Shown here: piece after piece, positions 1 to 7,469 of the stretch
How the letters are laid out: each line of letters begins with the position of its first letter
How positions within the stretch are numbered: the stretch's first letter is position 1
Assembly (NCBI GenBank): GCA_024695545.1
Contig: JAILHZ010000141.1
Span: 1-32,644, forward strand
DNA from: Clostridiales bacterium
GTDB lineage: Bacteria > Bacillota_A > Clostridia > Saccharofermentanales > Saccharofermentanaceae
Length of the DNA: 32,644 bases
Direction: 5' to 3'
Program-made: the position numbers and the translations under genes
The notes under the pieces: generated by a model
Told to the model about the DNA's origin: nothing
Seen by the model: only the letters and a program-made list of their open reading frames with translations
Databases searched by the model: none

Positions 1-25
1 TCCTTTTTGTTTATCGTTTATGTGA

Positions 26-1852
26 TTACTCTACCGTAACGGATTTCGCAAGATTCTTCGGTTTGTCGATATCACAGCCGTTCTCTTTCGCCACATGATA
101 CGCGAGCATCTGCATCGGTACGATCTCAACGACTGCCGAGAACAGATTGTCGATCTTCGGAATGAAGATAACGTCGTCTGCCTGAGCAAGGATCTCGTGG
201 TTGCCCTTGTAGGTAACAGCGAGAACTTCCGCGCCACGGGCCTTGACCTCAACGATATTGCTCAGAGTCTTTTCCATGATGTGCGGATTGCAGCACAGCG
301 CGATGACCGGCTGATGCTCTTCGATCAGGGCGATGGTGCCGTGCTTGAGTTCACCAGCCGCATAGGACTCGGCGTGGATGTAGGAGATCTCCTTCATCTT
401 CAGGGCAGCTTCCAGAGCAATCGCCGAGTCGGTATTTCTTCCGATGAAGAACATCGACTTGGTGTTGTGATATTTCTTGGCCATCTTCGGGATCTTCGGG
501 TTCATATCGAGCACTTCCTGCACGCGCTTCGGAAGCATCAGAAGTGTGGACAGGTGGTGGTAATAATCTGCATCCTCGATCCTCTCGAGTGTTTTTCCGA
601 TATAAACAGCAACCAGGTACAGAACGGAGACCTGTGTGGTGTAGCCCTTTGTCGTAGCAACGGCGATCTCCGGGCCGGCCCATGTGTAGAGGACATCGTC
701 CGCGAGTTTTGCAATGGTGCTTCCGACTACGTTAACGATCGCCAGTGTTCTTGCGCCTCTGGCCTTGCACTCCTTCATGGCAGCGATGGTATCTGCCGTC
801 TCACCGGACTGGGAAAGAACGATCAGGAGCGTATGCTCGTCAATCAGCGGATCACTGTAACGGAGCTCACTTGCGAGTTCACATGTGACCGGGATGCGGC
901 AGAGTTTTTCGATCGTGTACTTGGAAGCGCATCCGGCGTAGTAAGCGGAACCGCAGGCAGTGATGACGATCTTGTTGATGGACTCGAGATACTCCTTGGT
1001 CCACTCGATCTCGTCAAGAACGATCTTGCCTTCCTTGATACGCGGAGCCACAGTCGCCTTGACGGCTCTCGGCTGCTCGATGATCTCCTTGAGCATGAAG
1101 TGCTCGTATCCGCCTTTTTCCGCAGCCTCGATATCCCATGTAATACGGGAGATCTTCTTGTTGATGGTCTGTCCGGCAACATCAAATACCTTCACGCCGT
1201 CCGGTGTGAGCTCGGCAAATTCACCGTCATCGAGGTAGATCGCATTACGGGTATTGGCAACCAGCGCAGTAACGTCAGATGCGAAGAAATTCTCGCCGGC
1301 GCCGACGCCGAGGATCAGCGGGCTTGCCTCACGGGCAACCACGATCGTATCCGGCTTATCAGTGCAGATAACGCCGAGCGCGTAAGAACCGGAAAGACGG
1401 TCGGATGTCTTGATGACCGCACGGCGAAGGTCACCCTTATAGTACATTTCGATGAGGTGTACGATGACCTCGGTATCTGTCTCGCTGTCAAAGTGATAAC
1501 CTTTGCCGATCAGTTCTTCACGAAGGCTGATATAGTTCTCGATGATACCGTTATGTACGATAGCGAAACGTCCGTCGTTACTCAGGTGCGGGTGTGCGTT
1601 CGTATCTGTCGGCGCGCCATGTGTCGCCCAGCGGGTGTGACCGATACCGATCGTGCCCGGGCACTTCTTACCGTCCTCTGTCAGTTCGCAGAGATTGGCG
1701 ATACGGCCGCTTACCTTATCGACCTTGATCGTTCCCTCATTTAAAACAGCAACACCTGCCGAGTCATATCCTCTGTACTCAAGTTTCTTAAGTCCGTCCA
1801 GAAGGATCGGGGCTGCCGGCTGTGATCCTGTATATCCAACGATTCCACACAT
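26..1852 (-). CDS. glmS: glutamine--fructose-6-phosphate aminotransferase (isomerizing)
   Basis: Makes glucosamine-6-phosphate from fructose-6-phosphate and glutamine, the cytoplasmic entry step to UDP-GlcNAc and peptidoglycan. The protein has 608 residues, the usual length. It begins MCGIVGYTG, so Cys2 becomes the N-terminal nucleophile of the class II glutaminase domain (about 1-235); GHTRWATHG and the HNGIIENY segment are also typical. Two SIS sugar-isomerase domains follow (about 280-600), with the SQSGETADT phosphate-binding loop and the family C terminus KPKNLAKSVTVE. The ATG start has an AAAGGAAG ribosome binding site. It lies 78 nt downstream of purA, separated by a hairpin with a short T tract, so it may depend on read-through or a promoter I could not see. 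No glmS ribozyme can fit in this short gap. Confidence 0.97.
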   Translation of the reverse strand: MCGIVGYTGSQPAAPILLDGLKKLEYRGYDSAGVAVLNEGTIKVDKVSGRIANLCELTEDGKKCPGTIGIGHTRWATHGAPTDTNAHPHLSNDGRFAIVHNGIIENYISLREELIGKGYHFDSETDTEVIVHLIEMYYKGDLRRAVIKTSDRLSGSYALGVICTDKPDTIVVAREASPLILGVGAGENFFASDVTALVANTRNAIYLDDGEFAELTPDGVKVFDVAGQTINKKISRITWDIEAAEKGGYEHFMLKEIIEQPRAVKATVAPRIKEGKIVLDEIEWTKEYLESINKIVITACGSAYYAGCASKYTIEKLCRIPVTCELASELRYSDPLIDEHTLLIVLSQSGETADTIAAMKECKARGARTLAIVNVVGSTIAKLADDVLYTWAGPEIAVATTKGYTTQVSVLYLVAVYIGKTLERIEDADYYHHLSTLLMLPKRVQEVLDMNPKIPKMAKKYHNTKSMFFIGRNTDSAIALEAALKMKEISYIHAESYAAGELKHGTIALIEEHQPVIALCCNPHIMEKTLSNIVEVKARGAEVLAVTYKGNHEILAQADDVIFIPKIDNLFSAVVEIVPMQMLAYHVAKENGCDIDKPKNLAKSVTVE

Positions 1853-1870
1853 ATAGTTCTTCCTTTCTTC

Positions 1871-1899
1871 CGTATCCTCATTTGTCTCCCACGGATACG
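1871..1899 (-). other. leader inverted repeat ahead of glmS
   Basis: A perfect 7-bp inverted repeat (CGTATCC at 1871-1877, GGATACG at 1893-1899) with a 15-nt loop sits between the purA terminator hairpin and the glmS ribosome binding site. It would fold in the glmS leader. No function is assigned. It could stabilise the processed glmS message or be chance. Confidence 0.3.
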
Positions 1900-1925
1900 A
1901 AAACGGGCTCTCGGAAAAGAGCCCG
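1900..1925 (-). terminator. intrinsic terminator-like hairpin after purA
   Basis: An 8-bp perfect stem (1904-1911 with 1918-1925) with a 6-nt loop lies a few bases past the purA stop. On the minus strand the stem is followed by only four U residues, so termination is probably partial and some read-through into glmS is likely. Confidence 0.6.
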
Positions 1926-1930
1926 CGATG

Positions 1931-3208
1931 TTATTTTCTAAAGATGATGCTCTCTCTTTCAGCGCCTACGGACACATACGTGATCGGGCATCCGATTGCC
2001 TTCTCGACATAGAGCACGTAATCCTGAGCCTGTTTCGGAAGATCATCCCAGGTTCTGCAACCCGTAATGTCCGTCTTCCATCCGTCAAAGTACTCGATGA
2101 CCGGTTTGCAGTCATTCAGTGCCACCGGGAACGGGAAGCGGTCGATCTTCTGTCCGTCCAGCTCGTACTGTGTACATACCGGAATCTTATCCATGTAACT
2201 CAAAACATCGAGCTTGGTCAGTGCGATCTCTGTCGCAGCCTGAACCTCAATGCCGTAGCGGGTAGCTACAATATCCAGCGGACCGACACGACGCGGTCTT
2301 CCTGTCTTCGCACCATACTCGAAGCCAGCCTTACGGAGTTCTTCTGCCTCATCACCGAACATCTCGCAAACGAACGGGCCTTCACCTACGCAGGTGGAGT
2401 AAGCCTTTACGACGCCGACAACATCTTCGATCTTTGCTCCCGGGAAACCGGAACCGATCGGAGCATAAGCAGCCATTGTGTTGGAAGATGTGGTATACGG
2501 GTGAATACCGTAGTCGAGGTCACGGAGAGATCCGAGCTGAGCCTCGAAGAGGATGTTCTTATCTTCTTTCTTTGCATTTGCGAGAAAAGCACCTGTATCA
2601 CAGACGAACGGCTTGATCTTCTCACAGGCATCGTCGACCCACTCTTTGAGCATTTCCATCGTGTACGGTCTTGCGCCGTAAACCTTCTCAATCGTCAGGT
2701 TCTTCCACTCGAGCAGATCTGCGAGGTGGCTCATCAGGTGATCCTTGTAGAAAAGCTCACCGGCGAGGACTGTCTTCTTCGAATACTTGTCAGAATAGAA
2801 CGGAGCGATACCCTGCTTGGTAGAACCGAACTTCTTATCTGCCAGACGCTGTTCCTCCAGACCGTCCAGTTCTCTGTGCCACGGAAGCAGCAGAGACGCA
2901 CGGTCAGAGATCTTCAGGTTCTCAGGAGTGATCCCGACACCCTGGGAGCATACTTCAGAGATCTCCTTCCAGAGGTTTTCCGGATCCAGTGCAACACCGT
3001 TTCCGAGGATATTTACGACACCATCACGGAAGATACCGGACGGCAGAAGATGCAGAGCAAACTTGCCCTTTTCATTGATGACGGTATGACCGGCATTTCC
3101 GCCTCCCTGGAAACGAACGACGATGTCGTACTTCTCCGTCAGCAGATCGACCATACGGCCTTTGCCTTCATCTCCCCAGTTAATACCCACGATTGCGCAG
3201 TTTTTCAT
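1931..3208 (-). CDS. purA: adenylosuccinate synthetase
   Basis: Catalyses the GTP-dependent joining of IMP and aspartate, the first committed step from IMP to AMP. It has 425 residues, close to the family norm. Visible motifs are the P-loop NWGDEGKG (residues about 10-17, with the catalytic Asp), GGGNAGHTV (catalytic His), TTSSNT and GRPRRVG. Some usually invariant stretches are altered: the IMP loop reads GSTKQGIAPFYSDK instead of the common GTTGRGIGPAYADK, and FEGAQG appears as FEAQLG, so it belongs to a divergent subgroup. The start at 3208 is chosen over a longer frame (to 3274) because TTAGGAGG lies just upstream. A strong promoter ends inside naxE, so purA is probably a separate transcription unit from the genes upstream. 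Confidence 0.96.
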   Translation of the reverse strand: MKNCAIVGINWGDEGKGRMVDLLTEKYDIVVRFQGGGNAGHTVINEKGKFALHLLPSGIFRDGVVNILGNGVALDPENLWKEISEVCSQGVGITPENLKISDRASLLLPWHRELDGLEEQRLADKKFGSTKQGIAPFYSDKYSKKTVLAGELFYKDHLMSHLADLLEWKNLTIEKVYGARPYTMEMLKEWVDDACEKIKPFVCDTGAFLANAKKEDKNILFEAQLGSLRDLDYGIHPYTTSSNTMAAYAPIGSGFPGAKIEDVVGVVKAYSTCVGEGPFVCEMFGDEAEELRKAGFEYGAKTGRPRRVGPLDIVATRYGIEVQAATEIALTKLDVLSYMDKIPVCTQYELDGQKIDRFPFPVALNDCKPVIEYFDGWKTDITGCRTWDDLPKQAQDYVLYVEKAIGCPITYVSVGAERESIIFRK

Positions 3209-3259
3209 GTCCGTTCCTCCTAAGGTTCGTGCGGTGCTTCTCAAAAAACAAGGGTGTCC

Positions 3260-3288
3260 CGAATACCTTATCAAGACACCATTGTCAA
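3260..3288 (-). promoter_or_regulatory. second, weaker purA promoter candidate
   Basis: TTGACA (3283-3288), a 17-nt spacer and TATTCG (3260-3265) lie downstream of the main purA promoter. The -35 is perfect but the -10 is poor. Both candidates share TTGACAATG, as if the -35 region had been duplicated 40 bp apart. Confidence 0.35.
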
Positions 3289-3299
3289 TACCGTCACAT

Positions 3300-3328
3300 T
3301 TTATACTCTATATAAAGAGCATTGTCAA
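3300..3328 (-). promoter_or_regulatory. purA promoter (sigma-70 type)
   Basis: TTGACA (3323-3328), a 17-nt spacer and TATAAA (3300-3305) make a near-perfect housekeeping promoter reading toward purA. The -35 overlaps the naxE stop codon. Confidence 0.8.
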
Positions 3329-4188
3329 GAATTTTCGTTTCCGGCGTCTTCTGAGGAAGCTTCTTCAGGTTCTTCCTCCGGGATCGGACCGAGTACGATG
3401 TCCGCGAAATTGATCGGAAGTCCGATGGTCGGAACACGTACCTGTCCGGCTTTCGTCTTGCCCGGGAATACCGTGATTCCCTTCTTCGGCAGAACGAAGG
3501 AGACCGTCAGGTCCGCCGTGATCGCGCCGGGATCGACCTCACCCGTATCGCAGTCCACGCCGGTCGGAATATCGATCGCAACAACACGCGCGCCGCGCTT
3601 ATGTCCCTCCTCGATCTTCGCCGTAATATCCAGAAGGTTCTGCGGGAGCGGACGGCTGAACTCATAGCCCGTGCCGATGATGCCGTCCACAAGGACACAC
3701 GGCATACCCGGTTCTTTTTCATAGATCATGCGGGAGATACCGGCCTGCCAGATCCCCGGATCGAACTCCGTCGCCGGATGGATCGGGACCCCGAATTTCT
3801 CCGCGGCGGCCCGGTTCGTCTTTACTGTGGGCGACTGTGTCTCACCCGGGAAGCAGTCCCAGATGGTAACTGTATATCCCCAGGATCTGAGCAGTCTTGC
3901 GGCAACATAGGAATCGCCGCCGTTCATGCCCTTGCCGGCAAAAAAGTGGATCGGCGTGTTTACGGCCTTGGCAACTACGGTACAGGCATTTGTGACTGCC
4001 AGGCCCGCGTGCTCCATCAGGATCGATACAGGCACCTGATAGTCATTCGCCGCCGCGCGGTCGATCGCGCGCTGCTCCTCCCTCGTGAGCGTCATGCGTA
4101 TGCGGCGCACCGGCTCATAAGGCTCCTTCGGAGGTGGTGGATTCAGTATACTCTTTTGCGGCCAAAACGGACTTTCATTCTTTCTCAT
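3325..4188 (-). CDS. naxE: NAD(P)H-hydrate epimerase, YjeF N-terminal domain
   Basis: Interconverts the R and S forms of damaged hydrated NAD(P)H so that the partner dehydratase can repair them. The YjeF-N fold is seen from about residue 33 (LTREEQRAID) with AGKGMNGGDSYVAARLL, a variant of the usual NNGGDG loop, then VDGIIGTG and AIDIPTGVDCDTGEVDPGA. The protein has 287 residues and lacks the C-terminal NaxD dehydratase domain found in fused versions; no naxD lies nearby. It ends in a Glu/Ser-rich tail. The first 31 residues are Pro-rich and not part of the domain. The start could instead be the internal ATG at 4095, but no good ribosome binding site precedes that one; a weak GGCGGGG lies before 4188. 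It is last in the apbE-type gene run. Confidence 0.88.
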   Translation of the reverse strand: MRKNESPFWPQKSILNPPPPKEPYEPVRRIRMTLTREEQRAIDRAAANDYQVPVSILMEHAGLAVTNACTVVAKAVNTPIHFFAGKGMNGGDSYVAARLLRSWGYTVTIWDCFPGETQSPTVKTNRAAAEKFGVPIHPATEFDPGIWQAGISRMIYEKEPGMPCVLVDGIIGTGYEFSRPLPQNLLDITAKIEEGHKRGARVVAIDIPTGVDCDTGEVDPGAITADLTVSFVLPKKGITVFPGKTKAGQVRVPTIGLPINFADIVLGPIPEEEPEEASSEDAGNENS

Positions 4189-4231
4189 ATCTCGACCCCG
4201 CCTTATCCCTTTTGTTCAGTGTACTACCCAC

Positions 4232-4756
4232 TTATTGTATCATTTCATTTCCGATATGGTCGAGTGCTTTTACCACGGGGATCGTAAGAAGAGCGATGAT
4301 TCCTCCGGCAAAAGCACTGAGGAGGGTCAGGTACGGCAGATACCCGATGACATAGACGGTCCTCGTCACCCACAGTGCCACGAGGATCTGACCGAGCGCA
4401 TGTCCGGCGGCCCCGGCGATACTGACGCCGAAAATCGAAACACGGGATCTGTCACAGAGTGCGCACATGATGGACCATGCCGTCATGCCGCCGAGAAGTG
4501 AAAACAGGAATCCGATGATGTTTCCGCCGATGGCAAGGACTACGAGAGACCGGAGAATGGCGACGAGCAGCGCCTCTTTCTTCCCGACGCTGTAGAGCGT
4601 CACGAGGATCGCGATATTGGCCAGGCCCAGTTTAAATCCCGGCACGGGAAGGATCCCTCTCGGGAGGAGCCACGCCTCGAGGATACTCAGCACCAGCGCG
4701 AGTGCGAGCATCATGGCCGTCTTGGTGATGTCATAAGCAGCCTTTTTCCTGCTCAT
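4232..4756 (-). CDS. Gx transporter / heptaprenyl diphosphate synthase component I-like membrane protein
   Basis: A 174-residue integral membrane protein with about five hydrophobic helices, matching the family annotated as Gx transporter or HepI (Hpre_diP_synt_I). Conserved-looking features are the LPVPGFKLGLANIA segment (about residues 34-47), glycine-rich GFLFSLLGGMTAWS and the small-residue helix GVSIAGAAGHALGQILVA. That fold resembles small-molecule (ECF S-type) membrane subunits, and its substrate is not known to me. It starts in an ATGA overlap with the NusG-II protein, so the two are translationally coupled. Downstream of apbE this trio is common in Firmicutes, often near Rnf genes, which are absent here. 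The longer frame upstream (to 4831) lies inside the neighbour and is rejected. Confidence 0.8.
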   Translation of the reverse strand: MSRKKAAYDITKTAMMLALALVLSILEAWLLPRGILPVPGFKLGLANIAILVTLYSVGKKEALLVAILRSLVVLAIGGNIIGFLFSLLGGMTAWSIMCALCDRSRVSIFGVSIAGAAGHALGQILVALWVTRTVYVIGYLPYLTLLSAFAGGIIALLTIPVVKALDHIGNEMIQ

Positions 4757-5205
4757 CGGGCAATCACCTCCACTTCCCCGTCCGATCCTGAGCCGGATAC
4801 GATCTGTACCACGACACGGTTCGGAAGGCATACGGCACCATCACCGGGAGACGTAAGATCGCCCTGATGCATACAGATCTTATCTGCGCAGCTGCTTTCT
4901 TTTACATAGACTTTTTCGGAAGAGATCACGATGACCATCTCACCTCTTTCCGAGGTGATCCGGAATTCTGTTGGTTCAGTAAATGCGGAAAGGTTCTTTT
5001 CGAGAAGAACATCACCGTCCTGTGTGATGCGCACATAGCGGGCATCTCCCGAATGGACTTTCCGATGGATAAAAAGACCCCCGATCAGGATCGCACAGAA
5101 AAGAATGATTACGCCGATGATGAAAAAGTCCCCGGAAGAGAATCGGAAATTCCTTGGCGGAAGTTTCTTAGCCGAAGTATTCGATTGTCCATCCTTCCTG
5201 CGCAT
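4753..5205 (-). CDS. NusG domain II-containing membrane-anchored protein
   Basis: A 150-residue protein with a charged N terminus, one membrane helix (about residues 28-46) and an extracytoplasmic NusG domain II. The domain carries the family signature SCADKICMHQGDL ... VCLPNRVVVQIV, with three cysteines whose role is not established. Despite the name it has nothing to do with transcription elongation. The start overlaps the last 38 nt of apbE and is supported by GAAGGAGAAGG just upstream. Its stop overlaps the start of the Gx gene by four bases. The gene order suggests a redox or flavin-related role with ApbE. Confidence 0.85.
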   Translation of the reverse strand: MRRKDGQSNTSAKKLPPRNFRFSSGDFFIIGVIILFCAILIGGLFIHRKVHSGDARYVRITQDGDVLLEKNLSAFTEPTEFRITSERGEMVIVISSEKVYVKESSCADKICMHQGDLTSPGDGAVCLPNRVVVQIVSGSGSDGEVEVIAR

Positions 5206-6262
5206 GTACCTTCTCCTTCAGAGATGAAGATACCCATAATGTACCATTATCCAGGCACAAAATACAATCGATATGCTGCTTCTTCGCAAGCTTCATGGCC
5301 TCTCCGGAGCCCATGGAGAACAGCGCCGTTGAGAAGACGTCGCCCTTCGTGCCGTCCGCACCGATAACTGTCGCAGAGAGGATATCCGTGCCGGCCGGAG
5401 CTCCGGTCTTCGTATCTATGATGTGTCCGTATTTAACGCCGTTTTCCTCGAAGTATCTCTCGTAGGCGCCGCTGGTGATCACGCACGAAGCCTCCCCTGC
5501 CGGAAGTGTGTAAGTGCAGCAGAGTTCCGTGGTATTTTTCGGAGACACGATGCCGATCGAGACCTCGGAAGATGAAGACCAGGCGCAGACGTTTCCGCCG
5601 AGATCGAGGATGATCTTCTTAAGATCATAGGTGCGGAGTTTCTGAAGGAGAATGTCTCCGATAAAGCCCTTGGCGGCACCGCCGAGATCGATCGACGTAT
5701 CCGGATCGACATAGGCGCGCCGGTTCGACAGAAGATGCACTTTCTTATAGTCGACCTTCTCCTTAGCTTTGCTGATATCGACAGGGTCCGGTACATGCGG
5801 ATTGTCCGTTCCGAATCCCCACAGGTCCATGACCGGAGCGATCGTCGGGTCGAAGCGGCCCTTCGTCTTCGCCGCATAATCGAGCACCAGAGTGAGCAGA
5901 TAGTAGGTATCCTCGGAAAGGGTCACAGGCTCTTCCTTGGTGGACTGGTTCAGCTTTACGATCTCACTGTCTTCCTTCATGCGGGACAGTTTGTCTTCCA
6001 TCTTCAGGAGAAGATCGGAGGCATCCTTCACGGCACGGCCGGCATCCTTGCCTTCCGCCGTCAGCGTGACATATGTATCCAGGGCAAAGACTGTGACCGT
6101 CTTTTTCTTCGCACCCGTACATCCGCTCAGTGTAAACATCCACGAGAGAAGGAACATCACAAAGAAAAAAACAGAGGCCCTTCTCCTCCCCTTGCGGGAA
6201 GTAGAAAGTCCTCGTGAGTTTTCGTTTTTCCTGTTTTTATTTGTCCAGATAACTGATGTCAT
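5168..6262 (-). CDS. apbE: FAD:protein FMN transferase, ApbE family lipoprotein
   Basis: Attaches FMN covalently to Thr/Ser of target flavoproteins (for example RnfD/RnfG type subunits) outside the membrane, using FAD and Mg2+. The 364-residue protein has a basic N terminus, a hydrophobic segment and lipobox LSGC, so it is a predicted lipoprotein. Family motifs in order are TVFALDTYVTL, DLGGAAKGFIGD, ILDLGGNV, YGHIIDTKTG and the Mg-binding GDVFSTALFSMG. The start at 6262 is chosen because GAGGAAGATC precedes it; a longer frame reaches 6343 without a usable site. It overlaps the end of the upstream membrane gene by 26 nt. No Rnf or NQR target gene is in the window. Confidence 0.93.
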   Translation of the reverse strand: MTSVIWTNKNRKNENSRGLSTSRKGRRRASVFFFVMFLLSWMFTLSGCTGAKKKTVTVFALDTYVTLTAEGKDAGRAVKDASDLLLKMEDKLSRMKEDSEIVKLNQSTKEEPVTLSEDTYYLLTLVLDYAAKTKGRFDPTIAPVMDLWGFGTDNPHVPDPVDISKAKEKVDYKKVHLLSNRRAYVDPDTSIDLGGAAKGFIGDILLQKLRTYDLKKIILDLGGNVCAWSSSSEVSIGIVSPKNTTELCCTYTLPAGEASCVITSGAYERYFEENGVKYGHIIDTKTGAPAGTDILSATVIGADGTKGDVFSTALFSMGSGEAMKLAKKQHIDCILCLDNGTLWVSSSLKEKVHAQEGWTIEYFG

Positions 6263-7469
6263 GATCTTCCTCGGCGTCATCCTCCCGTTTGTGGCGGGTC
6301 TCCTTTCCGTGGAAGATCGCGTAGATATAGCCGCCTCCGGCAATCACCAGCACGATTCCTACGACGAGGAACTCTGCCCAGAAGACCACATACTGCTCGG
6401 CGAGACGGGCGGACCGTTCATAGAACGGGATCTGCAGCGAATCTCCGTCGGAGTAGGACTTCTTCAACGGGAAGTATTTCTTCCAAAGCGAGCGGACATT
6501 GAACCTCGATGTATTACTGAAGATCTGAAGTGATGAACTGTCTTCGGAATACCCGATCGTGTCACTCATCGCCTTGACAAGATCATTATACGCTATGTTG
6601 CTGATCGGGTCCATCAGAAGGACTTCATAACAGGTAACGGCCAGATCCGTATCGTGGACCACATTCTCCGCATCGGCGGAATCACCGATGACCGAGGTGC
6701 CGTTGGCAAGAGATGCCAGCTGGGAGAACTGCACATAGGCTCTGGGCTTTGTCGCGCCTGTCGTCTCGGCGATCTCGCCCCGGCCGTCATTAACGACACC
6801 GACCACCTGGTAGCTCGCTCCGTTGAGTTCTACAAAAGCACCGAGGACCTGATAGGAGTGGAACAGGTTCCAGGCCAGCTGTGTATTCAGGACGATAGTG
6901 TAGCGGTCGCCGTCCTTGCCCGGAAGGAATCCGCCGCTCTCATAACAGAAGGGATGCAGCACCTCATAGTTCTCGCTGACGCCGAACACCTCACAGGAAT
7001 CGACCGAGCCGGTCTTTTTCATTTCCAGATAACCGGATGCCGGATAATTCGCCACCGCGGAGTAACAATCTCTCCACGCATTCACGATCTTGGAAGACTG
7101 GGCAGAAGATTTTCCGGATCCGAGAGAAGACAGTTCCGTTGCATCGAGCGCTTCATGGATCTGATCGATGCTCTCCAGGCTCAGGCCTTTGAAAGATTTT
7201 CTCGGTGCGGAACCATCGTCGGTCATAAGGCCCGGACCCAGCACGGTCAGCTGCCGGTAAGGCATGCTCTTCGACTCAAAGAGTTCCGCCGCATACTGGA
7301 AAGACTGGGTATCGAGCACCTGATGGATCCGGACGACAGAGGCTGTCGACAGCACGATTCCGGAGATGACCAGCACGAATGGAAGCCCCATCATGACATA
7401 GTGCGAATGACGGCACAGGTCGCCCCACTTTTTCTTTATGAAATTCTTCAGCTTCGGACGAATTTCCAT
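6237..7469 (-). CDS. two-helix membrane protein with MacB periplasmic-core-like domain
   Basis: A 410-residue protein with one membrane helix near the N terminus (about 27-47) and one near the C terminus (about 362-387), separated by a ~315-residue extracytoplasmic region. The segment with ALGAFVELNGASYQVVG-like strands and VVGVVNDGRGE is reminiscent of the MacB core domain of FtsX/MacB permeases. The two further helices of a true FtsX permease are missing, so it is not a complete permease. It starts in a TGATG overlap with the adaptor gene, which implies coupling. A plausible role is an extracytoplasmic scaffold or coupling partner of the adaptor. The family assignment is an inference from a few motifs; it could be an unnamed family. 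Confidence 0.55.
   Translation of the reverse strand: MEIRPKLKNFIKKKWGDLCRHSHYVMMGLPFVLVISGIVLSTASVVRIHQVLDTQSFQYAAELFESKSMPYRQLTVLGPGLMTDDGSAPRKSFKGLSLESIDQIHEALDATELSSLGSGKSSAQSSKIVNAWRDCYSAVANYPASGYLEMKKTGSVDSCEVFGVSENYEVLHPFCYESGGFLPGKDGDRYTIVLNTQLAWNLFHSYQVLGAFVELNGASYQVVGVVNDGRGEIAETTGATKPRAYVQFSQLASLANGTSVIGDSADAENVVHDTDLAVTCYEVLLMDPISNIAYNDLVKAMSDTIGYSEDSSSLQIFSNTSRFNVRSLWKKYFPLKKSYSDGDSLQIPFYERSARLAEQYVVFWAEFLVVGIVLVIAGGGYIYAIFHGKETRHKREDDAEEDHDISYLDK

Noticed and set aside
95..1744. Long open frame on the plus strand opposite glmS (549 codons)
   Set aside because: It is antisense to a certain gene, has no ribosome binding site and its product resembles no protein; it is a mirror of GC-biased codons. 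The same holds for long frames opposite purA (1928-3223), nfnA (21170-22258), nfnB (22020-23690), the hydroxyacid dehydrogenase (23711-24754), the radical SAM gene (28086-29768) and the HerA-like gene (30914-32626).
1853..1930. glmS ribozyme
   Set aside because: The gap is too short and I could not find the conserved core; only simple hairpins are present.
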